Below, piece by piece: positions 34,232 to 42,092 of a DNA stretch of 64,000 nucleotides. The notes below the pieces were generated by a model that was not told where the DNA came from, ran no database searches, and saw only the letters and a program-made list of their open reading frames with translations. How positions within the stretch are numbered: the stretch's first letter is position 1; each line of letters starts with the position of its first letter. A program made the position numbers and the translations under genes. Source of the DNA: Falsirhodobacter sp051195255 (GTDB lineage Bacteria; Pseudomonadota; Alphaproteobacteria; Rhodobacterales; Rhodobacteraceae); assembly GCF_051195255.1 (NCBI RefSeq), contig NZ_JBNJLK010000004.1:124001-188000 (forward strand), written 5' to 3'.

Positions 34232-34784
34232 GGGCGCCTCCGGCAAGGGATGTCAGCCACCCCAGAATGATGAACATCGCGAAGATGAAGCCGAGGATGC
34301 CGAACCCGACCACCCGCGCGTTCTTGAACTGGTGCACCTCGGCCAAGAAATGCGCGGCCAGCCACAGCGCAAGGCCGATGGTCGCGATCCCGGCGAAGAC
34401 GCCCATGAACGGCAGGGCCAATTCAACGACCAGAAGAGCCGCCTGCACCGCCGCCATGATCACCTGCAGCCACGCCAGGGCCGCCAGGCAGTCGGAAAAA
34501 CTGCCGACTCCGCCCCGCCACCGGCACAGGACATAGCCAAGCCCCGTGACGATCAGAAGGCCCGCCACCTGCATCAGCAGCAGGATCAGCGGCCCGGCGG
34601 GCGCCAGCGTCATGTCGCCCGACAGACCCAGAACAAGGAAGATTAGCAGCGTAGGCAGGATCGCCGCCAGCAGGAACAGCTCCTGCCGCGCCCCCCGTTC
34701 GGGAAGCGCGGAGAGGACCGCGCGCACGCCGGCGCGCGGGTCCCGTATCGACAGGGCGAGGATCGAGCGAAGCGGTCCCGCCAT
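34224..34784 (-). CDS. YIP1-like multi-pass membrane protein
   Basis: A 186-residue protein with about five hydrophobic helices and an N-terminal cytoplasmic SIRDPRAGVRAVL segment typical of bacterial YIP1-domain proteins. It sits between sufD and sufS, 2 bases after sufD and overlapping sufS by 8 bases, so it is made with the Suf proteins. A direct role in Fe-S assembly is not known. Its product may tie the complex to the membrane or may simply be a passenger. Confidence 0.7.
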   Translation of the reverse strand: MAGPLRSILALSIRDPRAGVRAVLSALPERGARQELFLLAAILPTLLIFLVLGLSGDMTLAPAGPLILLLMQVAGLLIVTGLGYVLCRWRGGVGSFSDCLAALAWLQVIMAAVQAALLVVELALPFMGVFAGIATIGLALWLAAHFLAEVHQFKNARVVGFGILGFIFAMFIILGWLTSLAGGAHV

Positions 34785-34786
34785 GC

Positions 34787-36058
34787 TCAGCCCTCGTGAC
34801 GGTCGAGCCAGGATTCCAGACGCAGCTGCAGATCCTCGGCCAGCGTCTCGTCCTCGATCTCGGCCAGCGCCTCGGCCAGGAAGGCCAGCACCAGCAGCGA
34901 CTGCGCCCGACGTTGCGGCACCCCGCGCGAGCGGAGGTAGAACAGAGCCGTCTCGTCGATCGCGCCCGAGGTGGAGCCGTGCGAGCATTTCACGTCGTCG
35001 GCATAGATCTCCAGCTCGGGCTTCGCCAGGAACTGGCTGTCGCCGTCCAGCAGAAGGCTTTGGCTGATCTGGTAGCCGTCCGTCTTCTGCGCGCCCGGCT
35101 TCACCAGGATCTTGCCCTGGAATACCCCTGTCGCACCGTTCTTCAGCACCTTCTTGAAGACCTGACGGCTTTCGCACCGTTCGGCCGCGTGGGTGATGAA
35201 GACGGTGTCGTCGTTCAGGAAGTCCGGCCCGTCGCCCACCGTCACACCGGCCACATGCGCCACCGCGTCGTCGCCGACGATGTCCAGCACCGCCTCGTTC
35301 CGCGTCAGGACGCCGTTGATCGACGCCGTGAAGGACTTGAACAGCGCTTCATCCGCGATGCGGGCGAAGATGTGGGTGTTGACCATGCGCTGATGACTGC
35401 GCCCTTGGGCGCGGACATGATGGAAACGGGCCGAAGGTGCCACGTCCACCTCAAGGTTCGTCAACAGACGCGGGCCCGCGTCGCCGGTTTCCAGAAGCGT
35501 GACCTCGGCCCCCTCCTCCAGTTTGACGCAATGGTGCAGCATCACGTCGGAAGTGTCCGAAAGTGAACGGTAAACGATCGAGATGGGCCGTTCCGCCTTG
35601 CCCGTCACCCGGATCAGCAGGCCGTCGGTGGCGAAGGCGGTGGCTAGCGCCGCAAAGGGACGCAGAACCGGCTTCTGCCCACGCTCTTCCAGCACACCGT
35701 AGATCTCGGCCGCCCAGTGCAGATCCGTCACGGCATCGGCCAGACGAGTGATCTCCACGCCCGACAACGTCAGGTCGTCCGAGAACTCTGCGTCGAACAC
35801 GCCGTCCGTGAACACGATCCGAAGCGCATCCATTTCCTGGAACGCGATGTCGGACGCGTTCAGATCGGCACGGACCTGTGCCGCGTTCAGCCTCGCCGGG
35901 TCGGTGTAGCGCCAGTATTCGTCACGACGCCCCGGCAGACCCATGGCGGTCAACCGCTCCAGCGCCGCGCCGCGGGCCTTGCCCTGCCAGCCGATCGACG
36001 GGAAATGTAGCCCCGCGATCCGGGCCGACAGTGCGTCCAGTTTCGCTTGTGCCAGCAT
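34787..36058 (-). CDS. sufD: Fe-S cluster assembly protein SufD
   Basis: A partner of SufB in the SufBC2D scaffold. The 423-residue protein has the SufBD core beta-helix with HHCVKLEEGAEVTLLE and DVKCSHGSTSGAIDETALFYLRSRG (split at the strand break), the conserved C-terminal block carrying the Cys/His positions. The start overlaps the sufC stop as TGATG. Confidence 0.95.
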   Translation of the reverse strand: MLAQAKLDALSARIAGLHFPSIGWQGKARGAALERLTAMGLPGRRDEYWRYTDPARLNAAQVRADLNASDIAFQEMDALRIVFTDGVFDAEFSDDLTLSGVEITRLADAVTDLHWAAEIYGVLEERGQKPVLRPFAALATAFATDGLLIRVTGKAERPISIVYRSLSDTSDVMLHHCVKLEEGAEVTLLETGDAGPRLLTNLEVDVAPSARFHHVRAQGRSHQRMVNTHIFARIADEALFKSFTASINGVLTRNEAVLDIVGDDAVAHVAGVTVGDGPDFLNDDTVFITHAAERCESRQVFKKVLKNGATGVFQGKILVKPGAQKTDGYQISQSLLLDGDSQFLAKPELEIYADDVKCSHGSTSGAIDETALFYLRSRGVPQRRAQSLLVLAFLAEALAEIEDETLAEDLQLRLESWLDRHEG

Positions 36059-36813
36059 CACATCGCCCCTGCGAGGATGTCGGAATAGCCGTTCTTCTCG
36101 ACCTCGAGCGCCAGCTCCGGACCGCCGGTCAGAACGATGCGGCCGTTCGCCATGATATGCACCACGTCCGGACGGATGTGGTCCAGAAGGCGCTGGTAGT
36201 GGGTGATGACCAGGAAGGCGCGGCCTTCGTCGCGCAGGGCGTTGACGCCTTCCGACACCAGCTTCATCGCGTCGACGTCCAGACCGGAGTCCGTTTCGTC
36301 CAGGATGCACATCTTCGGTTCCAGCAGGGCCATCTGCAGGATCTCGTTGCGCTTCTTTTCCCCGCCCGAGAATCCGACGTTCACCGGACGCTTCATCATG
36401 TCCGCGTCGATCTTCAGCGAGGCGGCCTTTTCGCGCACCAGCTTCAGGAAGTCGCCGGCCGAGATCTCGGCCCCGCCACGCGCCTTGCGCTGCGCGTTCA
36501 GGGCGGTCCGCAGGAAGGTCATGTTGCCGACGCCCGGGATTTCCACCGGATACTGGAAGGCCAAGAACAGGCCCGCCGCGGCGCGCTCTTCCGGCTCCAT
36601 CTCCAGCAGCTCCTCGCCGTCCAGCGTGGCGGAGCCTTCGGTCACCTCATACCCGTCGCGGCCCGACAGGACATAGGACAGCGTCGACTTGCCGGAACCG
36701 TTCGGCCCCATGATCGCGTGCACCTTGCCAGCTTCGACCGTCAGGTCGACACCGCGGAGAATGACCTTCTCCTCTTCTTCAAGCTTGACGTGCAGGTTGT
36801 TGATCTTAAGCAT
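36058..36813 (-). CDS. sufC: Fe-S cluster assembly ATPase SufC
   Basis: An ABC-type soluble ATPase that drives the SufBCD scaffold. The 251-residue protein has Walker A GPNGSGKST, the SufC-specific FLAFQYPVEIPGV Q-loop region, signature FSGGEKKRNEI, Walker B CILDETDSGLD and the H-loop ITH. GAGGAAA precedes the ATG at 36813. Confidence 0.97.
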   Translation of the reverse strand: MLKINNLHVKLEEEEKVILRGVDLTVEAGKVHAIMGPNGSGKSTLSYVLSGRDGYEVTEGSATLDGEELLEMEPEERAAAGLFLAFQYPVEIPGVGNMTFLRTALNAQRKARGGAEISAGDFLKLVREKAASLKIDADMMKRPVNVGFSGGEKKRNEILQMALLEPKMCILDETDSGLDVDAMKLVSEGVNALRDEGRAFLVITHYQRLLDHIRPDVVHIMANGRIVLTGGPELALEVEKNGYSDILAGAM

Positions 36814-36820
36814 GTTTTCC

Positions 36821-37591
36821 TCAGACTTGAAGCGTGGTGCCGACGCTTTCGGCCGGCACGAGAATATGGTTGGCGTTGTGCTTTCCGACGCCAAAGGCGC
36901 GGTGTTCGACGTAATCCCTCGCCTCGATCCACTCGGCAAAGGCGCTCACATTGGCGTCGTCCACCTCCACCATCAGGACGGGGCGCATGCGGGCGATCAG
37001 CCGGTCCAGCCCTTCAAGGACCTCGACCTCCATCCCTTCCACGTCGATCTTCACAAGATCGGGGGAAAGGTCGGCGAAGACATCGTCCCCGCGCCGCACC
37101 TCCAGATCGCCACCGGCGCCGGCGAACATCTTCGTGGCGCCCAGATTGCGATCATGGGCCTTCATGAAGAAGCCGCCTTCGTTGCGGTTCGACAGGCCAT
37201 ACCCGATCTGCGTCAGGTCGATCACCCCCTCCAGCCCGTTGGACAGGACGTTGGCCACAAGGGGTTCCAGCGCCAGCGGGTTCGGTTCGACGACGATCAC
37301 CTTGGAGGCGCCGCCGAACAGGGCGAACCACATGGCGTGGTTGCCGACATTCGCACCCACGTCCAGCACCGTCATCCCCTCGGGCAGAAGCTCGTGCAGG
37401 GATGCAAGCTCCTCCGCCTCGTAGAAGCGGCCAAGGCGGTGCTGGTTCTGGATCGGATCGCGCTGCATGTTGAGCGTGAAGACGATGTCCCGCCCCTGGA
37501 TGCGGGCACGGACCTGCTCCATCGCGGCGAGCGCGAGGGGCGATCCGTCCCGGTACGCCCGAAGGCGTTCCCGCATCGGGGCGAGGGTCAT
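36821..37591 (-). CDS. FkbM family SAM-dependent methyltransferase
   Basis: A 256-residue protein with the FkbM core: VLDVGANVGNHAMWFALFG (motif I, near 74-92), VVEPNPLALEPL (the acidic SAM-ribose motif) and DLVKIDVEGMEVEVLEGL, a family signature. FkbM enzymes O-methylate sugars or natural products; no acceptor can be inferred. It lies between sufB (TGATG overlap) and sufC (7-base gap), so it is a true operon member. Its GC-rich composition matches its neighbours. Confidence 0.85.
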   Translation of the reverse strand: MTLAPMRERLRAYRDGSPLALAAMEQVRARIQGRDIVFTLNMQRDPIQNQHRLGRFYEAEELASLHELLPEGMTVLDVGANVGNHAMWFALFGGASKVIVVEPNPLALEPLVANVLSNGLEGVIDLTQIGYGLSNRNEGGFFMKAHDRNLGATKMFAGAGGDLEVRRGDDVFADLSPDLVKIDVEGMEVEVLEGLDRLIARMRPVLMVEVDDANVSAFAEWIEARDYVEHRAFGVGKHNANHILVPAESVGTTLQV

Positions 37592-39111
37592 CAGCCGACA
37601 CTCCCCTCAAGGCTGATGGCGACCAGCGCCTGGGCCTCCATGGCGAACTCCATCGGCAGCGCTTGCAGCACTTCCTTGCAGAAGCCGTTCACCACCAGCG
37701 CGACCGCCTCCTCCTCGTCCATCCCGCGCGAACGGCAGTAGAACAGCTGATCGTCGTCCACCTTGGACGTCGTCGCCTCATGCTCCACGCGCGAGGAGTT
37801 GTTCTTCACCTCGATATACGGGACCGTGTGGGCGCCGCACTTGTCGCCGATCAGCAGGCTGTCGCACTGGGTGTAGTTCCGGCTGTTCTGCGCGCGCGGG
37901 TGCATCGTGACCTGCCCACGATAGGTGTTCTGCGCCTTGCCCGCCGAAATCCCTTTAGAAACAATGCGAGAGCGGGTGTTCTTGCCAAGATGGATCATCT
38001 TGGTGCCCGTGTCGGCCTGCTGGGCGTTGTTCGCGATGGCGATCGAATAGAACTCGCCCTGGCTCGCCTCACCGCGCAGGATGCAAGACGGGTATTTCCA
38101 CGTGATCGCCGAGCCGGTCTCTACCTGCGTCCACATCACCTTCGCCCGGTCACCGCGGCAATCCGCGCGCTTCGTCACGAAGTTGTAGATGCCACCCTTG
38201 CCGTCCTCGTCGCCAGGATACCAGTTCTGGACGGTCGAATACTTGATCTCGGCATCTTCCAGGATCACGAGTTCCACCACCGCCGCGTGCAGCTGGTTCG
38301 TGTCGCGCTTCGGCGCCGTGCAGCCTTCCAGATAGCTGACATAGGAGCCCTTGTCGGCGATGATCAGCGTCCGTTCGAACTGCCCGGTGTTTTCCGCATT
38401 GATGCGGAAATAGGTCGACAGCTCCATCGGGCATTTCACGCCTTCCGGGATGTAGACGAACGATCCGTCCGAGAAAACGGCCGAGTTCAGCGTCGCGAAG
38501 TAGTTGTCGGATTGCGGCACGACGGTGCCGAGGTATTTTTTCACCAGCTCGGGATATTCGCGGATGGCTTCGGAGATGGAGCAGAAGATCACGCCGGCCT
38601 TGGCCAGTTCCGCCTTGAAGGTCGTGCCCACGGACACACTGTCGAAGACGGCGTCCACGGCCACGCGGCGCGGCTCGTCCGCGCCTTCGACGCCCGCCAG
38701 AAGCGCCTGCTCCTTCAGCGGGATGCCCAGCTTTTCATATGTGGCCAGCAGCTTGGGATCGACCTCCTCCAGCGACTTCGGCTTCACCTCCATGCTCTTG
38801 GGCTTGGCGTAATAGTAGATGTCCTGATAGTCGATCTCGGGGTAGTTGAGCATCGCCCATTTCGGCTCGGCCATCTCCACCCAGCGGCGATAGGCCTGCA
38901 GGCGCCACTCGGTCATCCATTCCGGCTCGTCGTTCTTGGCCGAGATCAGGCGGACGATGTCCTCGTTCAGGCCTTTCGGCGCGAACTCCATCTCGATCTC
39001 GGTGTCCCAGCCGTACTTGTACTTGCCGGCCATGGCCTGCACGGTTTCGATCGTCTCGCGATCGACGCCTTCGCGCACTTCGATCTCGGGGAGCGTGTCT
39101 TCCAAAGCCAT
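37591..39111 (-). CDS. sufB: Fe-S cluster assembly protein SufB
   Basis: The main scaffold subunit of SufBC2D. The 506-residue protein carries YKYGWDTEIEMEFAPKGL at the N-terminus, QLHAAVVELVILEDAEIKYSTVQNWY in the core (split here across strands) and the C-terminal RVEHEATTSKVDDDQLFYC block. The start at 39111 has GGAG 7 bases upstream. An in-frame ATG four codons earlier directly abuts the preceding stop. Confidence 0.96.
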   Translation of the reverse strand: MALEDTLPEIEVREGVDRETIETVQAMAGKYKYGWDTEIEMEFAPKGLNEDIVRLISAKNDEPEWMTEWRLQAYRRWVEMAEPKWAMLNYPEIDYQDIYYYAKPKSMEVKPKSLEEVDPKLLATYEKLGIPLKEQALLAGVEGADEPRRVAVDAVFDSVSVGTTFKAELAKAGVIFCSISEAIREYPELVKKYLGTVVPQSDNYFATLNSAVFSDGSFVYIPEGVKCPMELSTYFRINAENTGQFERTLIIADKGSYVSYLEGCTAPKRDTNQLHAAVVELVILEDAEIKYSTVQNWYPGDEDGKGGIYNFVTKRADCRGDRAKVMWTQVETGSAITWKYPSCILRGEASQGEFYSIAIANNAQQADTGTKMIHLGKNTRSRIVSKGISAGKAQNTYRGQVTMHPRAQNSRNYTQCDSLLIGDKCGAHTVPYIEVKNNSSRVEHEATTSKVDDDQLFYCRSRGMDEEEAVALVVNGFCKEVLQALPMEFAMEAQALVAISLEGSVG

Positions 39112-39123
39112 TTTTCTCTCCAT

Positions 39124-40170
39124 CTACGCGAGGCGTGCCAGATGCCGCGCCCGCGCCTTTGTCCAGGTGTCCGCAAAGCGGTCCGCCTGATCCTTCGTCA
39201 CATCCGGTCCAAGCGAGATGCGCAGCGCCGAGGACGCCCCCACCTCGTCAAATCCCATGGCCCGCAGCACCCGGCTTTGCCGGACCTTGCCGCTGGAACA
39301 GGCCGAGCCCGCCGAAACGGCAAAACCGGCCAGATCCATCTGCATCACCTGCGTCTCGCCCTTCCAGCCGGGGGTAACCAGGCACAAAGTGTTCGGCAGG
39401 CGCGGGGTTTCCTTGCCGACTGAAATAGTCACATTTCCATCCCCGCACAACGTGGAATCAAGAATGTTTCTAATTTCCGCGACCCGGTCCCAGACCCCGC
39501 TGGCCAGATCACGCGCCGCCGCTTCCGCCGCCGCACCAAACCCCGCGATGCCCAGGATGTTCTCGGTCCCGGCCCGCCGGCCCATCTCCTGCCCGCCGCC
39601 CTTCAGCTGCGCCGCCACATCCAGCCCACGCCGGATCACCAAGGCGCCGACCCCCTTCGGGCCGCCCAGCTTGTGCGCCGACACCAGCGCCATGTCGCAG
39701 CCCAGCCAGTTGAAGGCCAAGGGGACCTTGCCAAAGGCCTGCGTCAGGTCGCTGACCGCCAGCCCTTCCGGCAGTGATTGCAGGATGCCCGTTTCGGAAT
39801 TGGCGTATTGCAGCGCGGTTCCGGCGGGATCGGTAACCTCCACCTGCCCCTTTGTGTCCGTGGGCAGGACGGCCCGGCACCAGGCGGACACGGCCTCATG
39901 CTCGATATCCGAACAGACGAGCCCGCGACCGGCGCAGGCCAATGCCGCCGCTTCCGTCGCGCTGGACACGAAGACGACGTCCGCCCCATCCGCGCCCAAA
40001 GCCCCGGACACCTGCGCGCGCGCCTTCTCGATCAGGGTCTTCGCCGCCCGCCCCTCGGCATGAACCGAGGACGGGTTGCCCGCCACGTCCATCGCCGCGA
40101 TCATCGCGGCGCGCACCTCGGCCCGCAGCGGCGTCGTCGCATTCCAGTCAAGATAGACGCGCTCCGTCAT
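39124..40170 (-). CDS. cysteine desulfurase, group I (IscS/NifS-like)
   Basis: A second PLP-dependent desulfurase of 348 residues. The N-terminus VYLDWNATTPLR, the PLP Lys in VSAHKLGGPKGVGAL and the group I catalytic Cys in SAGSACSSGKVR (near residue 304) are all present. It is shorter than E. coli IscS (404). It follows iscR with an ATGA overlap and precedes sufB, so this operon encodes both a group I and a group II (SufS) enzyme. Confidence 0.93.
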   Translation of the reverse strand: MTERVYLDWNATTPLRAEVRAAMIAAMDVAGNPSSVHAEGRAAKTLIEKARAQVSGALGADGADVVFVSSATEAAALACAGRGLVCSDIEHEAVSAWCRAVLPTDTKGQVEVTDPAGTALQYANSETGILQSLPEGLAVSDLTQAFGKVPLAFNWLGCDMALVSAHKLGGPKGVGALVIRRGLDVAAQLKGGGQEMGRRAGTENILGIAGFGAAAEAAARDLASGVWDRVAEIRNILDSTLCGDGNVTISVGKETPRLPNTLCLVTPGWKGETQVMQMDLAGFAVSAGSACSSGKVRQSRVLRAMGFDEVGASSALRISLGPDVTKDQADRFADTWTKARARHLARLA

Positions 40171-40628
40171 TCCTCGTCCACCACCCGGAACAGGGCGGGC
40201 ACGGCAGGGCATGGGGCCATGCCGTTAGTGATCACGTCGGACAGGCGCGTCTGGTGCAGGAACACGTAGACATGCGCCGACAGCCCTTCCCACAAGCGGT
40301 TGGTCATGGATTGCGCGCGGCTGCCCGACACCCCGCCAGACGCGCCGGCGCCGCTGTGCATGGCGTTCACATGCTCCTCCACCGCCTCCATGATCTCGCT
40401 GATGCGGATGGCGTCGGGGCTGCGGGACAGACGGTAGCCGCCGCCGGGGCCGCGCACCGCCTCCACCAGGCCCGCGCGGCGCAGTTTCACGAACAACTGC
40501 TCCAGATAGGGAAGGGAAATGTCCTGGCGCTTGGACACCTCGGCCAGGGACACCAGCCCCTCGCCCCGCTGCAGCGCCAGATCCGCCAGCGCCACCATCG
40601 CATATCGTCCCTTGGTCGAGAGTTTCAT
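40167..40628 (-). CDS. iscR: Rrf2-family iron-sulfur regulator IscR (single-cysteine type)
   Basis: The repressor gene of the suf operon. The 153-residue protein has the winged-helix Rrf2 fold: MKLSTKGRYAMVALADLAL, VSLAEVSKRQDIS, YLEQLFVKLRRAGLV and VRGPGGGYRLSR. The three cysteines that bind the cluster in E. coli IscR are absent (residues 91-108 read HSGAGASGGVSGSRAQSM). The only Cys is residue 140. This matches the single-cysteine IscR type described for Rhodobacter sphaeroides. It starts the operon and couples to the next gene by ATGA. Confidence 0.92.
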   Translation of the reverse strand: MKLSTKGRYAMVALADLALQRGEGLVSLAEVSKRQDISLPYLEQLFVKLRRAGLVEAVRGPGGGYRLSRSPDAIRISEIMEAVEEHVNAMHSGAGASGGVSGSRAQSMTNRLWEGLSAHVYVFLHQTRLSDVITNGMAPCPAVPALFRVVDEE

Positions 40629-40701
40629 GTCCGGCCCGCCCCAGATAGATTGACGTCGGCCCACCGGCCGCTTAACTGCTTTCCATCCCGAGGGGGCCCG
40701 A

Positions 40702-40730
40702 TTGTCAAGCCCTTTTGGAATGATTCTAAA
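40702..40730 (+). promoter_or_regulatory. promoter with Irr-like box between hydrolase operon and iscR-suf operon
   Basis: On the plus strand TTGTCA (40702-40707) and TCTAAA (40725-40730) are 17 bases apart, 38 bases before the hydrolase start. Overlapping the -10 is the dyad TTTGGAATGATTCTAAA (40714-40730), of the form TTTnGAATnATTCnAAA. It resembles the Irr (ICE) box of alphaproteobacteria. On the minus strand it lies 86 bases upstream of iscR, next to TTGACA (complement of 40703-40708), so it may serve both directions. Confidence 0.55.
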
Positions 40731-40767
40731 GTAATGGCGCGCTGCGCCCGCAAGAAGAAGGCGCACG

Positions 40768-41427
40768 ATGCCCGAAGTGATTTTCGCCGGTCCCGAGGGA
40801 CGTCTGGAAGGACGTTATCACCCCCAGAAGGAACGCGACGCGCCGATCGCCATCGTGCTGCATCCGCATCCGCAATTCGGCGGGTCCATGAACAACCGCG
40901 TTGTCTACAACCTGCACTATGCCTTCTACAATCTGGGCTTCACCGTGCTGCGGTTCAACTTCCGCGGCGTGGGGCGCAGCCAGGGCGAATACGATCAGGG
41001 CATCGGGGAGTTGTCGGACGCGGCCTCGGCGCTGGATTACCTGCAGTCGATGAACCAGAACGCCAAGCATTGCTGGGTGGCGGGCTTTTCGTTCGGGGCG
41101 TGGATCGGCATGCAGCTTCTGATGCGCCGGCCCGAGATCACGGGCTTCGTATCCGTTGCCCCGCCGGCCAACATGTACGACTTCTCGTTCCTCGCGCCCT
41201 GCCCGGCGTCGGGCCTGATCATCAACGGATCGGCCGATCGCGTGGCGCAGCCCAAGGACACGGTCAGCCTGGTGAACAAGCTGCACGAACAGAAGGGCAT
41301 CACCATCACCCACGAGGTGATCGAGGGTGCCGACCACTTCTTCAAGGACGACGAGACGCACATGAAGCCGATGATCGATACCGTCAGCGGCTATGTGAAG
41401 CGTCGTCTGGGCGAAACGAGCCGCTGA
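40768..41427 (+). CDS. alpha/beta hydrolase (COG2945-like)
   Basis: A 219-residue alpha/beta hydrolase. The oxyanion region LHPHPQFGGSMNN (about 31-43), the FRGVGRSQGEYDQG loop, the nucleophile elbow GFSFGAW with Ser near 108 and the C-terminal catalytic His in GADHFF are visible. The natural substrate is unknown. It is divergent from the iscR-suf operon and is followed by an HD-domain gene with a TGATG overlap. Confidence 0.85.
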   Translation: MPEVIFAGPEGRLEGRYHPQKERDAPIAIVLHPHPQFGGSMNNRVVYNLHYAFYNLGFTVLRFNFRGVGRSQGEYDQGIGELSDAASALDYLQSMNQNAKHCWVAGFSFGAWIGMQLLMRRPEITGFVSVAPPANMYDFSFLAPCPASGLIINGSADRVAQPKDTVSLVNKLHEQKGITITHEVIEGADHFFKDDETHMKPMIDTVSGYVKRRLGETSR

Positions 41428-42011
41428 TGACGGATCGCCTCTCGCAGCAATTCGCATTCCTGCAAGAGGCGGACCGGCTGAAGGGCGTCCTGCGCGCGGG
41501 ACGCCTGTGCGACGGGTCGCGGTTCGAGAATTCGGCCGAACACAGCTGGCACCTGACGCTTTATGCCATGGTGCTGGCCGATCACGCCCCGTCGGGCGTG
41601 GACATGGCGCGCGTCCTGAAGATGCTGATCCTCCATGATCTGGTGGAGATCGACACGGGCGACGTGCCGATCCACTCGCAGAACGGCACCGCCCACGCCT
41701 CCGACGCGCAGCAGGCGGCCGAGGCGCAGGCCGCAGACCGTATTTTCGGCCTTCTGCCGCCCGATCAGGCCGCCGACTTCCGTCGCATCTGGGAAGAATT
41801 CGAAGCCAACAGCACCCCCACCGCCATCTTCGCCAAATCGCTGGACCGCGTGCAGCCGGTTCTGCAGAACGTGGCCAATGGCGGCGGCTCCTGGACGGAT
41901 TACGATGTCACGCTGGAGCAGCTCGACGCCCGCGTCGGAAGCAAGATCGCACGGGGGCTGCCGGATGTCTGGCCATGGCTGCGCAACCGCATCCTGCCCT
42001 TCTTCCCGTGA
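41427..42011 (+). CDS. HD-domain phosphohydrolase (YfbR-like)
   Basis: A 194-residue metal-dependent HD protein. ENSAEHSWHLTLYA supplies the first His, LILHDLVEIDTGD the HD pair and adjacent Asp, and FAKSLDRVQP the last Asp. Relatives are 5'-nucleotidases acting on dNMPs, so a nucleotide-pool role is plausible. It is coupled to the hydrolase gene upstream by TGATG. Confidence 0.85.
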   Translation: MTDRLSQQFAFLQEADRLKGVLRAGRLCDGSRFENSAEHSWHLTLYAMVLADHAPSGVDMARVLKMLILHDLVEIDTGDVPIHSQNGTAHASDAQQAAEAQAADRIFGLLPPDQAADFRRIWEEFEANSTPTAIFAKSLDRVQPVLQNVANGGGSWTDYDVTLEQLDARVGSKIARGLPDVWPWLRNRILPFFP

Positions 42012-42092
42012 CCGTATACATCTGCATACTTTCCTTTTGATTTTCCCCGCGCTACACCTATCCCCGAAACCTGCAACCACCCGAGGACATTC

